A stretch of 64,000 nucleotides of DNA, taken from assembly GCA_009760855.2 (NCBI GenBank), contig WPIO01000019.1, forward strand, positions 6,371,501 through 6,435,500, written 5' to 3'. Made by a program: the position numbers and the translations under genes. Origin of the DNA: Cristatella mucedo (lineage: Eukaryota; Bryozoa; Phylactolaemata; Cristatellidae). Positions 45,630 to 55,410 of the stretch are shown one piece after another (position 1 is the stretch's first letter; each line of letters opens with the position of its first letter). Under the pieces are notes generated by a model. The model did not search any database, had not been told where the DNA came from, and worked only from the letters and a program-made list of their open reading frames with translations.

Positions 45630-48101
45630 ACGCAAATGTGTGCCGGATGTGCATGCGTTGTGTATGCGTGAGCCACCGAGGATTTCTCATCCGAGTCTCG
45701 TTATGGACTGTTTGAAAATCGTGGCTACCAAAGAGTTGTCGCTACTCGAGTTTCAATCTTTTCCTTAAGGTTTCATTTCTAAAGCCTTCTTTGAAGGTCG
45801 AGCAGTTTCTAGTTTCTAACGTGTTCTAGCAGTTTCTAACGTGCGTTGTATGTCGGCATAGCCGAGCAGGCTACTGGGGTTACATGGCAGGGGGCTGCAT
45901 CCCAGCTTTATTTATGCCTTCGGTTCACGTGAACCTAAAGTTTGGAACTCTCTATGGGCTAACATTACCACATCCTACTTAGACTAAGGTTGCACAGGAA
46001 GGTTATATTAGTGGCTACCTGTGCATAGGGAGGTTGCATGTGGAGGCTTTCTACTCGCCTTAGTGGTCGTTGGTTACTTGAGGCACTAGTGACTGTATCA
46101 TATGCTGCACGGTGAGCTTAGCTAATGAATTGGATTTTTGTGTTTTTGCACATTCGCAAACAGGCATACACACCAGCTTACGTATAAACACGAGGCACAT
46201 AATGCTGTTCCTGCATAACAGTTTTTGCATGTGTATACAACTACTGCAAGAAGCCTGTAATTATGCCGTCAGAATATTAGCGAGTTCTCAATTTGTTGTC
46301 TTCGATTAGCTCGCCTGTCTGCCTGTACTTTGTCAAAATGTGGGAGTTGGTAGGACTTGCGAACCAATGGAGCCGGAAGTCACCGGTTCAGCAGCCGAGG
46401 ACGATGGCGTTAAGCTCCTCAACGCCTCGTTACCCACCCCCTCCGTTGGGGCTGTGGCACTCCTTGAATCCACGTGACGAATGGTGCGGCCAAATAGACA
46501 TTCTACTGCAGTATGCGCAAGCTGCTTCGCATTCTGCCTCATTTGGAAACAGAGCAGAAATGCGTAACTAGACGTGGCCGACAGCAGCTGGCTAGCTAGC
46601 TAGCTATGGGAGATTGTGGTGCCAACTGCGGAGAGCCGTATGCTGTGCGCGTGCGTGCGTCGACCGGTCCGCCTGCTTTCGCTCTCGAGCGCAACCGCGG
46701 TGCTGCGCCGCGCGGTGCTACGGCGGCTCTCGGCGCTTCGCCACTCGTGCGTCATCACCTCCATCTCGCCACTCGTGCAGTTGGTGGAGGACGCTGCAAA
46801 GCAGGAGCTCGAAGAGAAGAAGGACACTGACAACGCCTACGAAGTCGTTAACACGGATGACGAAAACGACGAAGAAGAGTACGAATCGTGGAAGCTGCGC
46901 GAACTCCGGCGCTTGAAGCGTGACAAGGAGGAGCGCGAATCGTGAGTACTCGTCCGCGCGAGCGCTCGCGATCCTGCTTTTCCTGCCTTCTTTTTTCCTG
47001 CCCCCCCCTTTCCTGCTTTCCCGGGCCTCCGCCTTTCGCCCCAGCCGCCGCCCTGGCCACCGTGCTTGCCCGTGAGCTGCCGTCGGGCTGCTCGTCGGGC
47101 TGCTCGTCGGGCTGCTTCCGCCGCTTCGACAATATTAAGTGAGCGGCTGTCTTGTCGCACACTGCGCTACGTCGTACGTAGGCTAGACAAGGAGAAATCC
47201 GAATCGGAAAGGCTGCGCCATATGACGGAGGATGAGCGCAAGGCCGAGCTCCGGTCGAATCCGCGGAGTATTACAAACAAGGCGCCGAAAGGCAAATACA
47301 AGTTCTTGCAGAAATACTACCACCGAGGAGCGTTCTACCTGGTACGTTAACCGCAGGTGCCGCTCAGGTTACTAGTGCAGAGCTTCGCATAGGTTAAAGA
47401 CCACCGAGCTCCTATTGTGCAGGGAAGCAGTTGCTTTGTCTGGCATCGCTGTTTGTTGGCGCCTCTGCTTTCGGGGCCTGCTCACAGAGAGAGGCATATG
47501 CTCGCATGTGCTCTACTCTCCTGCTTCACTGGCCTGTCAGCCGAGCAATGCTGCCTTGAAGAGATACTCAGCGGCAGCTGTGGTTTTGTGTTGTTTCCAT
47601 TCTGTTCTTTCTAATCTGTAAATAGCTGCTGAGCTTGCTTTCTGATTCCATGAGTTCTGTACCTCTGTTCTTGCAGGATTCGGAGCAGGGTGTGTTCAAA
47701 CGTGATTATTCGGCGCCTACATTGGATGATCATTTTGACAAAACGATTTTACCCAAGGTCATGCAGGTCAGTTGTGAAGAGGCCGTCGCCAGTGATGTGG
47801 TGCCATTGCATGCTTGTTCTGTCATGATTAGTTTGGCCAAGCAGCTGTCGTTTTAAGTGTGGCAAGCGTAGCAACGCCGTCGCCGCACGTGCTGCTGTAG
47901 GTGAAGAACTTTGGTCGATCAGGCCGTACGAAATACACCCATTTGGTCGACCAGGACACGACATCATTTGATTCACCCTGGGCTGCCGATACAGCACAGA
48001 ATCTCAAGTTCTTCAACACCAAAGGTGGTGGAATGAAACAGTCGTTCGAGAAACCCACTACGAAGAATGCCCCCACTGCCAACACTGGCAGCAAAAAATA
48101 A
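35411..48101 (+). CDS. MFAP1: MFAP1, microfibrillar-associated protein 1 / spliceosome B-complex protein (10 exons)
   Basis: Despite its name, MFAP1 is known as a nuclear spliceosomal protein (Spp381/Prp38-associated, B complex) needed for pre-mRNA splicing. Exons: 35411-35483, 38491-38542, 38630-38824, 41006-41132, 41268-41467, 45451-45559, 46781-46941, 47182-47341, 47677-47766, 47901-48101. Phases match at every junction and give 455 aa plus stop (human 439). Recognisable blocks: N-terminal [16 protein letters not shown] with [17 protein letters not shown] (residues 10-48), an acidic segment with DDDDDEEE near 100, VLEPEVIG after 110, [15 protein letters not shown] near 190, [14 protein letters not shown] (about 205-220), a charged helix, [14 protein letters not shown] (about 280), then the most conserved C-terminus: [39 protein letters not shown] and [19 protein letters not shown]. 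The final exon starts immediately after AG at 47900, reading GTG as valine. Introns 1, 3 and 5 hold SINE and LINE copies. The donor of exon 6 lies beside a GT repeat. Confidence 0.97.
35930..36120 (-). mobile_element. LINE D fragment in MFAP1 intron 1
   Basis: The minus strand encodes [32 protein letters not shown] matches the uninterrupted version of the target disrupted at 5870. Confidence 0.55.
37100..37220 (+). mobile_element. SINE2-like, tRNA-head remnant
   Basis: CTTAGACCAGTGGTAAGGCA and GGGTTAGAATCCTGCTACTC resemble A and B boxes of a tRNA-derived SINE. The body is diverged. Confidence 0.4.
37899..37972. repeat. (CA)n microsatellite
   Basis: About 32-37 CA units with one TC interruption near the end; MFAP1 intron 1. 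Confidence 0.96.
39370..39500 (+). mobile_element. SINE2 copy, diverged
   Basis: CGACCCAGGTCGTAGGTTCA, CAATCCTTTCTTGGCCACTG and GAGCCGCTAAG fit the SINE2 consensus. Confidence 0.6.
39965..40345 (+). mobile_element. LINE A 3' end split by SINE1
   Basis: LINE A 3' region from GCATGCTGCCACTAACCACA to GTGCATTCATATTATTAG. A SINE1 copy splits it at 40075-40236, after ACTCACCATTC; the LINE resumes as ATTCAATCGCGATTCCC. Confidence 0.85.
40075..40236 (+). mobile_element. SINE1, near-complete copy
   Basis: Head: GAGCTGGTTTGGTCTAGCGG (A-box-like), GTCGTGGGCTCGAGCC (B-box-like). Tail: GCGCCTGAATAGAGATTAAG then TTCTCTTGGGGCGC, TATATAAATGAATT and AT repeats. Short direct repeat ATTC flanks it. Confidence 0.9.
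40598..40745 (+). mobile_element. SINE2 copy
   Basis: ACACTTCATGACCTCGTGAC, GCGGGTTCGAATCCAGAAGC (intact B box), body and AATCTGCCGACC tail. MFAP1 intron 3. Confidence 0.75.
41795..43940 (+). mobile_element. LINE family C, long decayed copy in MFAP1 intron 5, with nested LINE A
   Basis: Left part ends in the [13 protein letters not shown] block upstream of the RT core. After the insertion it continues with [31 protein letters not shown], the RT region and [13 protein letters not shown], down to a 3' end near 43935. Frame is broken many times. Confidence 0.75.
42098..42373 (+). mobile_element. LINE A 3' end nested in LINE C, with target-site duplication
   Basis: 276 bases from AAGAAATTAAAAACACACC to the ATT tail. 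Direct repeats AAAGC flank it (42093-42097 and 42374-42378). Removing it restores the LINE C order AAGAAAGC-GACCCTAGATCAAGAG, parallel to the intact 50.2 kb copy. Confidence 0.85.
44675..44830 (-). mobile_element. SINE2 copy
   Basis: Reverse tail TTAGCTGATTTTTTAACAGC, body and B-box-like GCAGGATTTGAACCCACAAC. MFAP1 intron 5. Confidence 0.75.
45573..45628. repeat. (GT)n microsatellite beside MFAP1 exon 6 donor
   Basis: Two GT runs separated by one T, beginning about 14 bases after the GTAAGG donor at 45560. Confidence 0.95.
47080..47120. repeat. Short 12-base tandem repeat in MFAP1 intron 7
   Basis: Three copies of a CGTCGGGCTGCT-type unit in a very GC-rich intron of 240 bases. Confidence 0.7.
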
Positions 48102-48358
48102 CATGCCACCGTAAGGATTGGATTTGCATTTAGTCGCAAGGTTATGTCAGATGGGATAGAATTGCTGGCTCGGCTGGGCGTGCTTATTGTCCCAGTTCTC
48201 TGCAAGATGCTCAACCCACCGTCCTATTCTGGGCACGCAATCAATGAAGTTGAGGTGTACAGATCATCTTTCAGAGACTCATTGTATATAGTTGATATAT
48301 TGTTGACCAGGTCGAAGCTCTCATTGATAGTTGCTTCGAAGGCAATGCTACTGTACAT

Positions 48359-48364
48359 ATTAAA
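48359..48364 (+). terminator. Possible MFAP1 polyadenylation signal (ATTAAA)
   Basis: ATTAAA lies 258 bases after the MFAP1 stop codon and before the LINE that begins at 48590. It is the common single-base variant of AATAAA. No 3' end data are available, so use of this site is inferred. Confidence 0.35.
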
Positions 48365-48589
48365 GCCGTTTTCAACAGTGTCCGGCCATATTTTGCATGA
48401 ACAGTTTTGCTGTTTAGCTGCGATTTTGCTGTCTTGCAATCAAACGTCTTATCAAGGACAGGTGTCCCTGTGCCCAACTTTACCGCTACCTGTTAAAATG
48501 CACCTTGGCCTCAGGTTATTCGTCCAATTAGTGGATCCTTATACGATTTCGAGAAGCTAAAGGTAAAAGGCCCGTTTAAATGTTGCTTA

Positions 48590-51090
48590 TAATAATAATA
48601 ATAATAATTCACTTGATAAAGCGCCCTCAGAGAACTTGATCTCTCTCTAGGTGCTTTACATTTGCTGTAAAGTGAAATGCTATTGAATGGTAAGTAAAAT
48701 CATGCTTGAAAAACAAACAAAATGAATAATATGCTTAGGGGTAACATGCACAGGGTCAGCATGCAAATGTGGTTAGTGGCAGCATGCACAGTGTCAGCAC
48801 GCATAAGCACATCAAGGACGAATCACAGGGACCCACTAAACGCTGTCTTAAATAGGTGTGTTTTTAAGTTCCTTTTAAATGTGGTCAGGTCAGGGGATGT
48901 TCTGACGCAGGTCGGGAGGGAGTTCCAGGCTTTGGGAGCATATGAACTAAATGCACGGTCTCCAAAGGATTTAAGGTTTGTATGAGGTATTTCTAGGCTG
49001 TTGGATTCCGAAAAGCGGTGGTACGATGCTTGGCCTGATGGGGTAGTATATCTGACAGATAGGCTGGAGCCATAGAATGAAGGGACCTAAAAGTGAGCGA
49101 CAAAACCTTGAAGTCAATCCGTTGCTTGACTGGTAGCCAGTGCAGGTCGGCGAGAAGTGGAGTAATGTGGCAACTGCGACGCTCACGGCAGACAAGTCTA
49201 GCTGCCGAGTTTTGCACCAGCTGCAATCGCCTGATCGCACATGCTGGTAGGCCAGTAAGCAGTGAGTTGCAGAAATCGAGACGGGATGTCACGAATGCAT
49301 GGACCAATTTGGACGTGGTATCCTTATCTAAACAAGCCCGAATTTTAGCAATGTTATGAAGCTGAAAATAGGCGGATTTGACTGTGGAGCTGATATGGTC
49401 GTCTAACGAGAGGTCGCTTTGGAATATGATACCTAGATTTCGAGCTGATTCAACTGGAGATATGCTGGCAGAGCCAATTTTGAGGGTCAGCCTGTCGAAT
49501 CTCTGGATCACACTGGGTTTGCCCATAACTAGTAAGTTAGTTTTATCATCGTTAAGTTTTAGAAAATTTGCTGCCATCCATGTGTGGATGTCATCAATGC
49601 ATGCAGCTAGTGAGTTTAGAGAATTTGAGGTGCTCGAAGGCTGGGAGGGATCAAAGCAAAGGTACAACTGAGTGTCATCGGCATAGAAGTGAAAGCCTAG
49701 ATTGTGCTTGGCAATCACATCAGCAAGAGGCAGAGTATAAACCGTGAAAAGAACCGGACCTAGCACGGAGCCCTGAGGTACTCCATATTTCAGAGGTACT
49801 TCAGATGATCTTTGTCCATTCACGTCAATACTCTGGAGTCTCCCACTGAGATAGAACCTGAACCACTGCAGACCAGTGCCAGTGATGCCCAGGCGAGATG
49901 AGAGGCGCTCTAGAAGAACTTTGTGATCGATGGTATCAAAAGCTGCCGAAAGATCGAGCAAAACAAGCAGAGACACTCTACCCATGTCTGCATTCCTAAG
50001 TAGGTCGTTGTATACCCTTAGCAATGCTGACTGTGGAGTGATTAGCTCTAAAGCCAGACTGGAACTTACTAGCAAGGTGTGAGGTTTCGATATATGAGTT
50101 CAGCTGGTCCGCCACGACCCGTTCGAGTGTCTTTGATAAGAATGGTAGAAGGGAAACTGGGCGGTAGTTGCTCAAGTTCTCTTGGTCAAGTGTAGCTTTC
50201 TTGAGAAGTGGCCTGACTACAGCTTTTTTGAAAGGTGCTGGGACATGACCTGAGGCTAGTGACATATTAATTATGTTAGTTATGCATGGCAGCAGTAGAT
50301 CAATGCAACGTAAGAGCAGGACAGTGGGAATAGGGTCCAGAGGACTTGTTGTCTTGTTTGATTGAGATACGAACTTTAGGACTAGATCACTAGTGACCTG
50401 CTTAAATGTAGACATTGAGGTGCAGCCAGGAACCGAGGAACAGCATTCTAGTGGGGAGGTTGTCATCGCAGGGATGGACTCCCTGATCTGGTCTATCTTC
50501 TGCACAAAGAATCGAGATAAGCGATCGGCTAGATCATCATTAGGATCATCAGGTAAGGAGCTAATCTGGGAACGGTTGAGAAGATGGTTTATTGTCGACA
50601 TCAGCATTTTTGGATTGTGCATCTGTGATTCAACAATGTTTTTATAAAAGCTAGACTTGGCCTTTGCTAGGATCGATTGGTACGACCTACAGTAGTCTTC
50701 ATATGCCTGTCGATGGACAATTAGTCCGGATCTTTTGTATACTTTTTCAAGCTTTCGTTTAGTAGACTTGGCTAGTTTAATGTCTGCGGTAAACCGTAGG
50801 CCGTCTGGGCAGGGGCGCACAGTGCGCTTTGTCAGAGGGGCAACTCGTCTAGCGTGTCAGCTAGTGTCGTGTTGAAGCTATCTACCAATGATGACAGATC
50901 GGAGGGAGGATTGAGCAGCAGAGGTGAAGCAGATATTCTCGCACGGACAGCATCGATGTCAAGGGTCTTGAGGTTTCGCGATTCACATGTTATTTTAGAG
51001 GAGGATGTGGGCACACACTGTAGATTGAATGAGGTCTGCATACGGTCAGATAAGCAGGATTTGGTAATAATTGGTGATGACTAAGTGCAG
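48590..51090 (-). mobile_element. LINE family A, best-preserved copy (CR1/L2-type non-LTR retrotransposon)
   Basis: Reverse-strand element of about 2.5 kb with 3' tail (AAT)n on the plus strand at 48590-48609. It encodes an upstream segment ending LADTLDELPL, a linker, [20 protein letters not shown], and RT blocks LLVLLDLSAAFDTIDHKVLL, GVPQGSVLGP and FYADDTQLY (YADD at about 49675-49686). It then has [15 protein letters not shown] and the C-terminal LADLHWLPVKQRIDFKVLSL. RT cores of this type belong to the CR1/L2 branch. A 2-base deletion near 50030-50035 (ACAGAGTCAGC in the 42.5 kb copy, ACAGTCAGC here) breaks the frame, and there is another shift near 50840. Most of the endonuclease domain is missing, so the copy is 5'-truncated and probably inactive. 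Confidence 0.9.
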
Positions 51091-51099
51091 TTGTATGAG

Positions 51100-51980
51100 A
51101 AGATCTGGTCGATGCTTGGTGCAGATACCAAAGGAGAGCTATTTGTATAGTTAAAACCGAAGTGAATCAACAACAGCTTTGACTTTCACAACACAGAACT
51201 AAAATAAAATAAAAACTTTTTTTACGAGTTGTTTAAGAACCAGGAATCCTAAACCACGGAGAACATTTGAGGGTAGCTAGACCAGCAGTCACCATAGTAA
51301 AGGTGGTGAAATCGAAATCGGCCCTTAAAAATGGTCACAGACAGAATTCAAACCTCTGTAATTGAGCCACTGACAGGACTGACCGGTGTACATTTCTGTG
51401 TGGAAATGAAAATCTGTTCACGTTCCTGCTTGACCTTCCAGGTCGTCGGTGTTTGTCTAACGGATCTGACTTGAGCGGCACCATGCAGTCATCGTGATGC
51501 TGCTTCTCTTCAAGCTGAAAGCACTCTCGAATGATGGCAAAGTATGCTGCTATTTTACATGCTATAAGCATGCTGGTTTCCAAAAACCGCGACATTCATG
51601 GCTGTTGCTTTTCCTGTGATTTCCTTCCTAGTTGTCTTGAATATGAATGCACCAGCAGCAAACACAGTGCACATTCGCAGCTCACAGTCAGAAGTATTTT
51701 TCCTCTTTTTAAGATGCCTGCGTAAAGTGCTATGAACCACGTCTCCAAGCTTTTAGCTAGCTCCGTGTTTTCCTCAATCTCGTTGACTCTTACTTGGAAC
51801 CCTATACGTTGGGCTACAATGTAATTCGCCCTCCCCACACACACCACATAGTCGGGGTCTTATTTTGCCTGAGAGGGCAATGCGAAAGTGAGAATATATG
51901 TAGCTTAGCATCAACAGCCTTATTTCGTTCTTTCCTATCAGGCGCGCAGCACATAGTTCAAAATGGCACAGTCTCTGCCC
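51100..51980. other. No supported gene
   Basis: Unique sequence between the LINE and a SINE2 copy. Short minus frames at 51335-51847 show no family motif. Confidence 0.4.
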
Positions 51981-51984
51981 CTGG

Positions 51985-52130
51985 ATGTTAAGCACAGGGG
52001 TAAGGCGTTGCTAGCATTTAGCAAAAAAGGTTTTGAGTTCAAATTCTGTAAGGGGTGGAGGATTGTTTATTGCCAGCTGAAAGTGGGGGTGTGATAGCCA
52101 CCAAATGAGGCTATTCAATTAGCTGACCTC
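51985..52130 (+). mobile_element. SINE2 remnant
   Basis: GGGTAAGGCGTTGCTAGCAT, GTTTTGAGTTCAAATTCTG (B-box-like) and GAGGCTATTCAATTAGCTGA. Confidence 0.6.
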
Positions 52131-52139
52131 CACTGGTCA

Positions 52140-53290
52140 ACCGCTATCACATCTGCAACTATTGCATATCCGAGGAAGGGCAGTGACTCCTACTGAGCAA
52201 AAGTGGCATGATTCGGCGTTGGATACCAGTTGGCAAAAGCCGTTTATTGCAAACTTAATAGGCAGCTGCCTTCGAGGAACGTCTGCAAGCCAGGGGCAGA
52301 CGTAGTACTAGCAGTGTAAGCCGACAAGTATCGAGCACAAATACTGCTGCATTTCACAAGAATAGGTGTACAAATTCAGTGCATTAGTAAACGAAAGAAT
52401 AAACTAAAATGCTCTGAACAGCAAAACGGTATGCTTTAACAAAAATTATGGCACCGTGTATTGCAATTCACAGGCTATCACTGCGGAATATCGTAGAAGC
52501 TGCTCCGAATATAGTGCGACGAAGAATTAATTACACGAACCATTTTTGATCCAACCGATACTGTCCGACCAGGAAATATCCACATTGTACCGGCTAAGGG
52601 CAACACGGTGGTGGCACGAGTAAAATCTCAACCTTGAGAGATGAGCCAAAATTTGGGCGTGACACGAGCTATCCGAGTAAAACAGCAAGAAAAATAGCGG
52701 CACCCCTTTTGCATATGCTCATGACAGTGGCTGGTATATTTAATATTCTACACATACCTTACTTGCGGTTGCTAACATGCTTAGACGACTTTGACATTAC
52801 TAAAATGGATCCTTCACAAAATATGCTGCATCAATCACACGATACGTCATTGCACGGTCCACTTGTGGATGATTTGAGCCGTTTATAACAAGTCCATGAC
52901 TAGACAGCTGTTGCATCACGATGCTATTCTGGAATAGGCCCAACCGTCACTGCCGAGCTCTGCACAATATCCAAGTGCCTCCTCATTCACCTAAAATTTA
53001 GGACACGCACAACATGTGGACAGATAGCCAGTAATTGAGCAGGGTGAGCTGCAGGGACCAAACATTACCACCGCTTGCATGGAGCAAGCAGCCCTCGGTC
53101 CGAGCAACCACTGCCGCCATCTGTGACATGATTACGTTTATGCACACTCACAAGTGTTGACCTAGATATGCATGGATATACATGCACGACGCAGGTCACG
53201 TCTGGCTGCTTATACCCATTGGGAATCTACAGACTGCGCCGTTGAGAACACTAGATCCAGATACTGTTGCATGCAACAGCTTTTGGAACA
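52140..53290. other. No supported gene
   Basis: Unique sequence; an 84-codon plus frame at 52634-52888 is not convincing. Confidence 0.4.
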
Positions 53291-53296
53291 CATAAT

Positions 53297-53490
53297 TATG
53301 TATATATATATATAAATATATATTTATATATATATATAAATATATATATATACTTTATTTGTATAGCGCCACAAGAGAACTTAATCTCTATTCAGACGCT
53401 TCACATATGCCTCGGGGGCTCGAGCCCACGACCTCAGCCAGACCTTGGTCCCCGGGGCGAGCACCTTAACCACTAGACCAAACCACATCA
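53297..53490 (-). mobile_element. SINE1 with AT-rich tail
   Basis: AT-repeat tail at 53297-53352, then reverse tail GCGCCACAAGAGAACTTAAT, GCTCGAGCCCACGACC and head GCGAGCACCTTAACCACTAG. Confidence 0.88.
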
Positions 53491-53954
53491 TATGCGAGTG
53501 AGTCACGTCCGGTTGAGAACAAAGCAACACTTGGCGCGATTCAAAAGAGCTGTGACTTCAATGGTGGGAAGCAGCAGAGAAGCTGATGCCAAAGTGCAAA
53601 GAGACACCCTTAAGAAGCCGTGTGGCCTAACACTCAGCACGAACACGACGTGTGAGACTACAGGGCAATCCTCCTCCTGGTTACGGCCCCGGCAAACCAG
53701 CGCCGGCCCCCCCCCCCCCGTAGCCGGTGCCTGCACGGCTTCGAACACGCGCCAGGACGCCAGACTATTGGAAGGCAGCTCCCCTAGCGTCAACGTACTC
53801 GCTTCTGTCACCTCTACACTGCTGCAGTGTGCTGGTGCTAGAAGCTCTAGAAACTTATGCTAGAACTGCAAAGCGTGTCCGGAGCACTTATGCAGGGACT
53901 TGCAAGCCAGTGCATGAGTTGTGCAGACAGGCAGAATGACCTGGGTGTCTTCGC

Positions 53955-54110
53955 CGAGAAGGTAAGGTGCTCGCTTTTCACGACCCAGGTCGTGCGTTCG
54001 AGTCCTGCAGTGGGAGATCCATTCTTGCCCACTGCAAGCTGTGGTGATGGCCGTTAAAGCTCTTTTGCAGCTATGCCAATGAGGCTGTTCAAATCAGCTA
54101 TTTTAAAGTA
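53955..54110 (+). mobile_element. SINE2 copy
   Basis: GGTAAGGTGCTCGCTTTTCA (A-box region), GTGCGTTCGAGTCCTGCAGT (B box), GTGGTGATGGCCGTTAAAGC and AATGAGGCTGTTCAAATCAG. Confidence 0.8.
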
Positions 54111-54119
54111 AACAATTAA

Positions 54120-54705
54120 ATAAAGAATGAATGTTCTCGTTTTCGAAATAGTTTGACACTGGCTGCACGAACGAAAGTCCTTGCTCAGCTACCGAGAACT
54201 ATGGCTTGCTCACAACAGTTTTAGGGTGGAGTAGGGTATCCCACGAAATGATACATCTCATATCCAAACTGGTAATCCAGGAAACAGATTAATTTTAATT
54301 GAGCACGATCATATAGCGGTACATGCACAGGGGTAGCAACAACTTAGACAGAATGCTTTTCCTTCTTGACTTTAAAAGTGGGGGGGGGGGCATAGCAGAC
54401 AGCAAGCATGCTAATCTTTGGCCTTTGCCGGCCTAGTACCAACACTAGGGAAATCCTTAAACCTATAGTTAGTAGCCCATCTGAGGCATAACCAGGATTA
54501 AGCAAATGGCAGTCAAGCCTTGACCTAGCCTAGGGTCGTGTCCAATCATTGACTGACTTAAGAGGCACGAATCTTGAGAGTCGATCCGCGCAGCCGTCTT
54601 GCACTTTAGGTGCAGCCGCATAGCCTATAAACCATGCAAGACGAAATACTAAGGAAATGCTACAAATACAACAAATTTAGTGGCCACAGTGCTAGACGAA
54701 CGAGG
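54120..54705. other. No supported gene
   Basis: Unique sequence with a G10 run at 54381-54390; no coding signal. Confidence 0.4.
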
Positions 54706-54711
54706 GGGATA

Positions 54712-55300
54712 GTAATAATAATATTAATAACAATAATGCTAATAAGACATTTATATAGCCCCCAAGAGAACTAAATCTCTTTCTAAGCTTTTTAGGCACC
54801 CTGTAAAGAATAAATATAATTGATTAGAGGTAACACGAACAGTTTCAGCACATGTAAGCACACGAAGAATAATCCACACGGACCCAAGCAAATGCTGTGA
54901 GGAACACGTGCACTGTAGCTGCTTTTTTTAAATGTCAAACCAAGGAATGTCGCAGCGCCAGCCGGGAGTGAGTTCCAGGCTTTGGGAGCATATAGCCTAA
55001 TAGCAGGGTCTCCAAAGGATTTGAGGTTGGTTAGAGGCGCAACAAAAAGACTTCTTGCGTCGGAATAGCATGCGGTACGATGCCCAGGCTGATTGGGAAT
55101 TAGTTCGAACAGGTAGGCTTGTGCAAGAGAATGCAGGGACACACAATTGAGAGACAACACTTTGAATCCATACTCGAGAGCGCGTGCAGGTCGGTGAAAA
55201 GTGGTGTAATGCGGCAATTGTGACGTTCACGACAGATAAGCCTAGCTGCAGAGTTTTGCATCAACTGTAAGCACCCTCTTGCACAGGTCAAAAGACCTGC
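54712..55300 (-). mobile_element. LINE family C 3' end, directly downstream of NEK8
   Basis: AT-rich tail AATAATATTAATAACAATAA, reverse hairpin region, then the minus frame LTNLKSFGDPAIRLYAPKAW and further C-terminal LINE text up to LQLMQNSAARLICRE. It begins about 110 bases after the NEK8 stop, on the same strand. Confidence 0.75.
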
Positions 55301-55410
55301 CGATAGTGAAAAATGAAGTCCCTACCGTAGCGATGAAAAATCACGACTCCAACAATGGCCACCCAGGAGCTGTTCAACAATCACGACACCGAGCAAATGA
55401 ATGGTGACGT

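Noticed and set aside
46616-46945. 109-codon frame extending MFAP1 exon 7 upstream
   Set aside because: The part before 46781 is intron: it disagrees with the MFAP1 family and the acceptor CGTGCAG fits phase 0.
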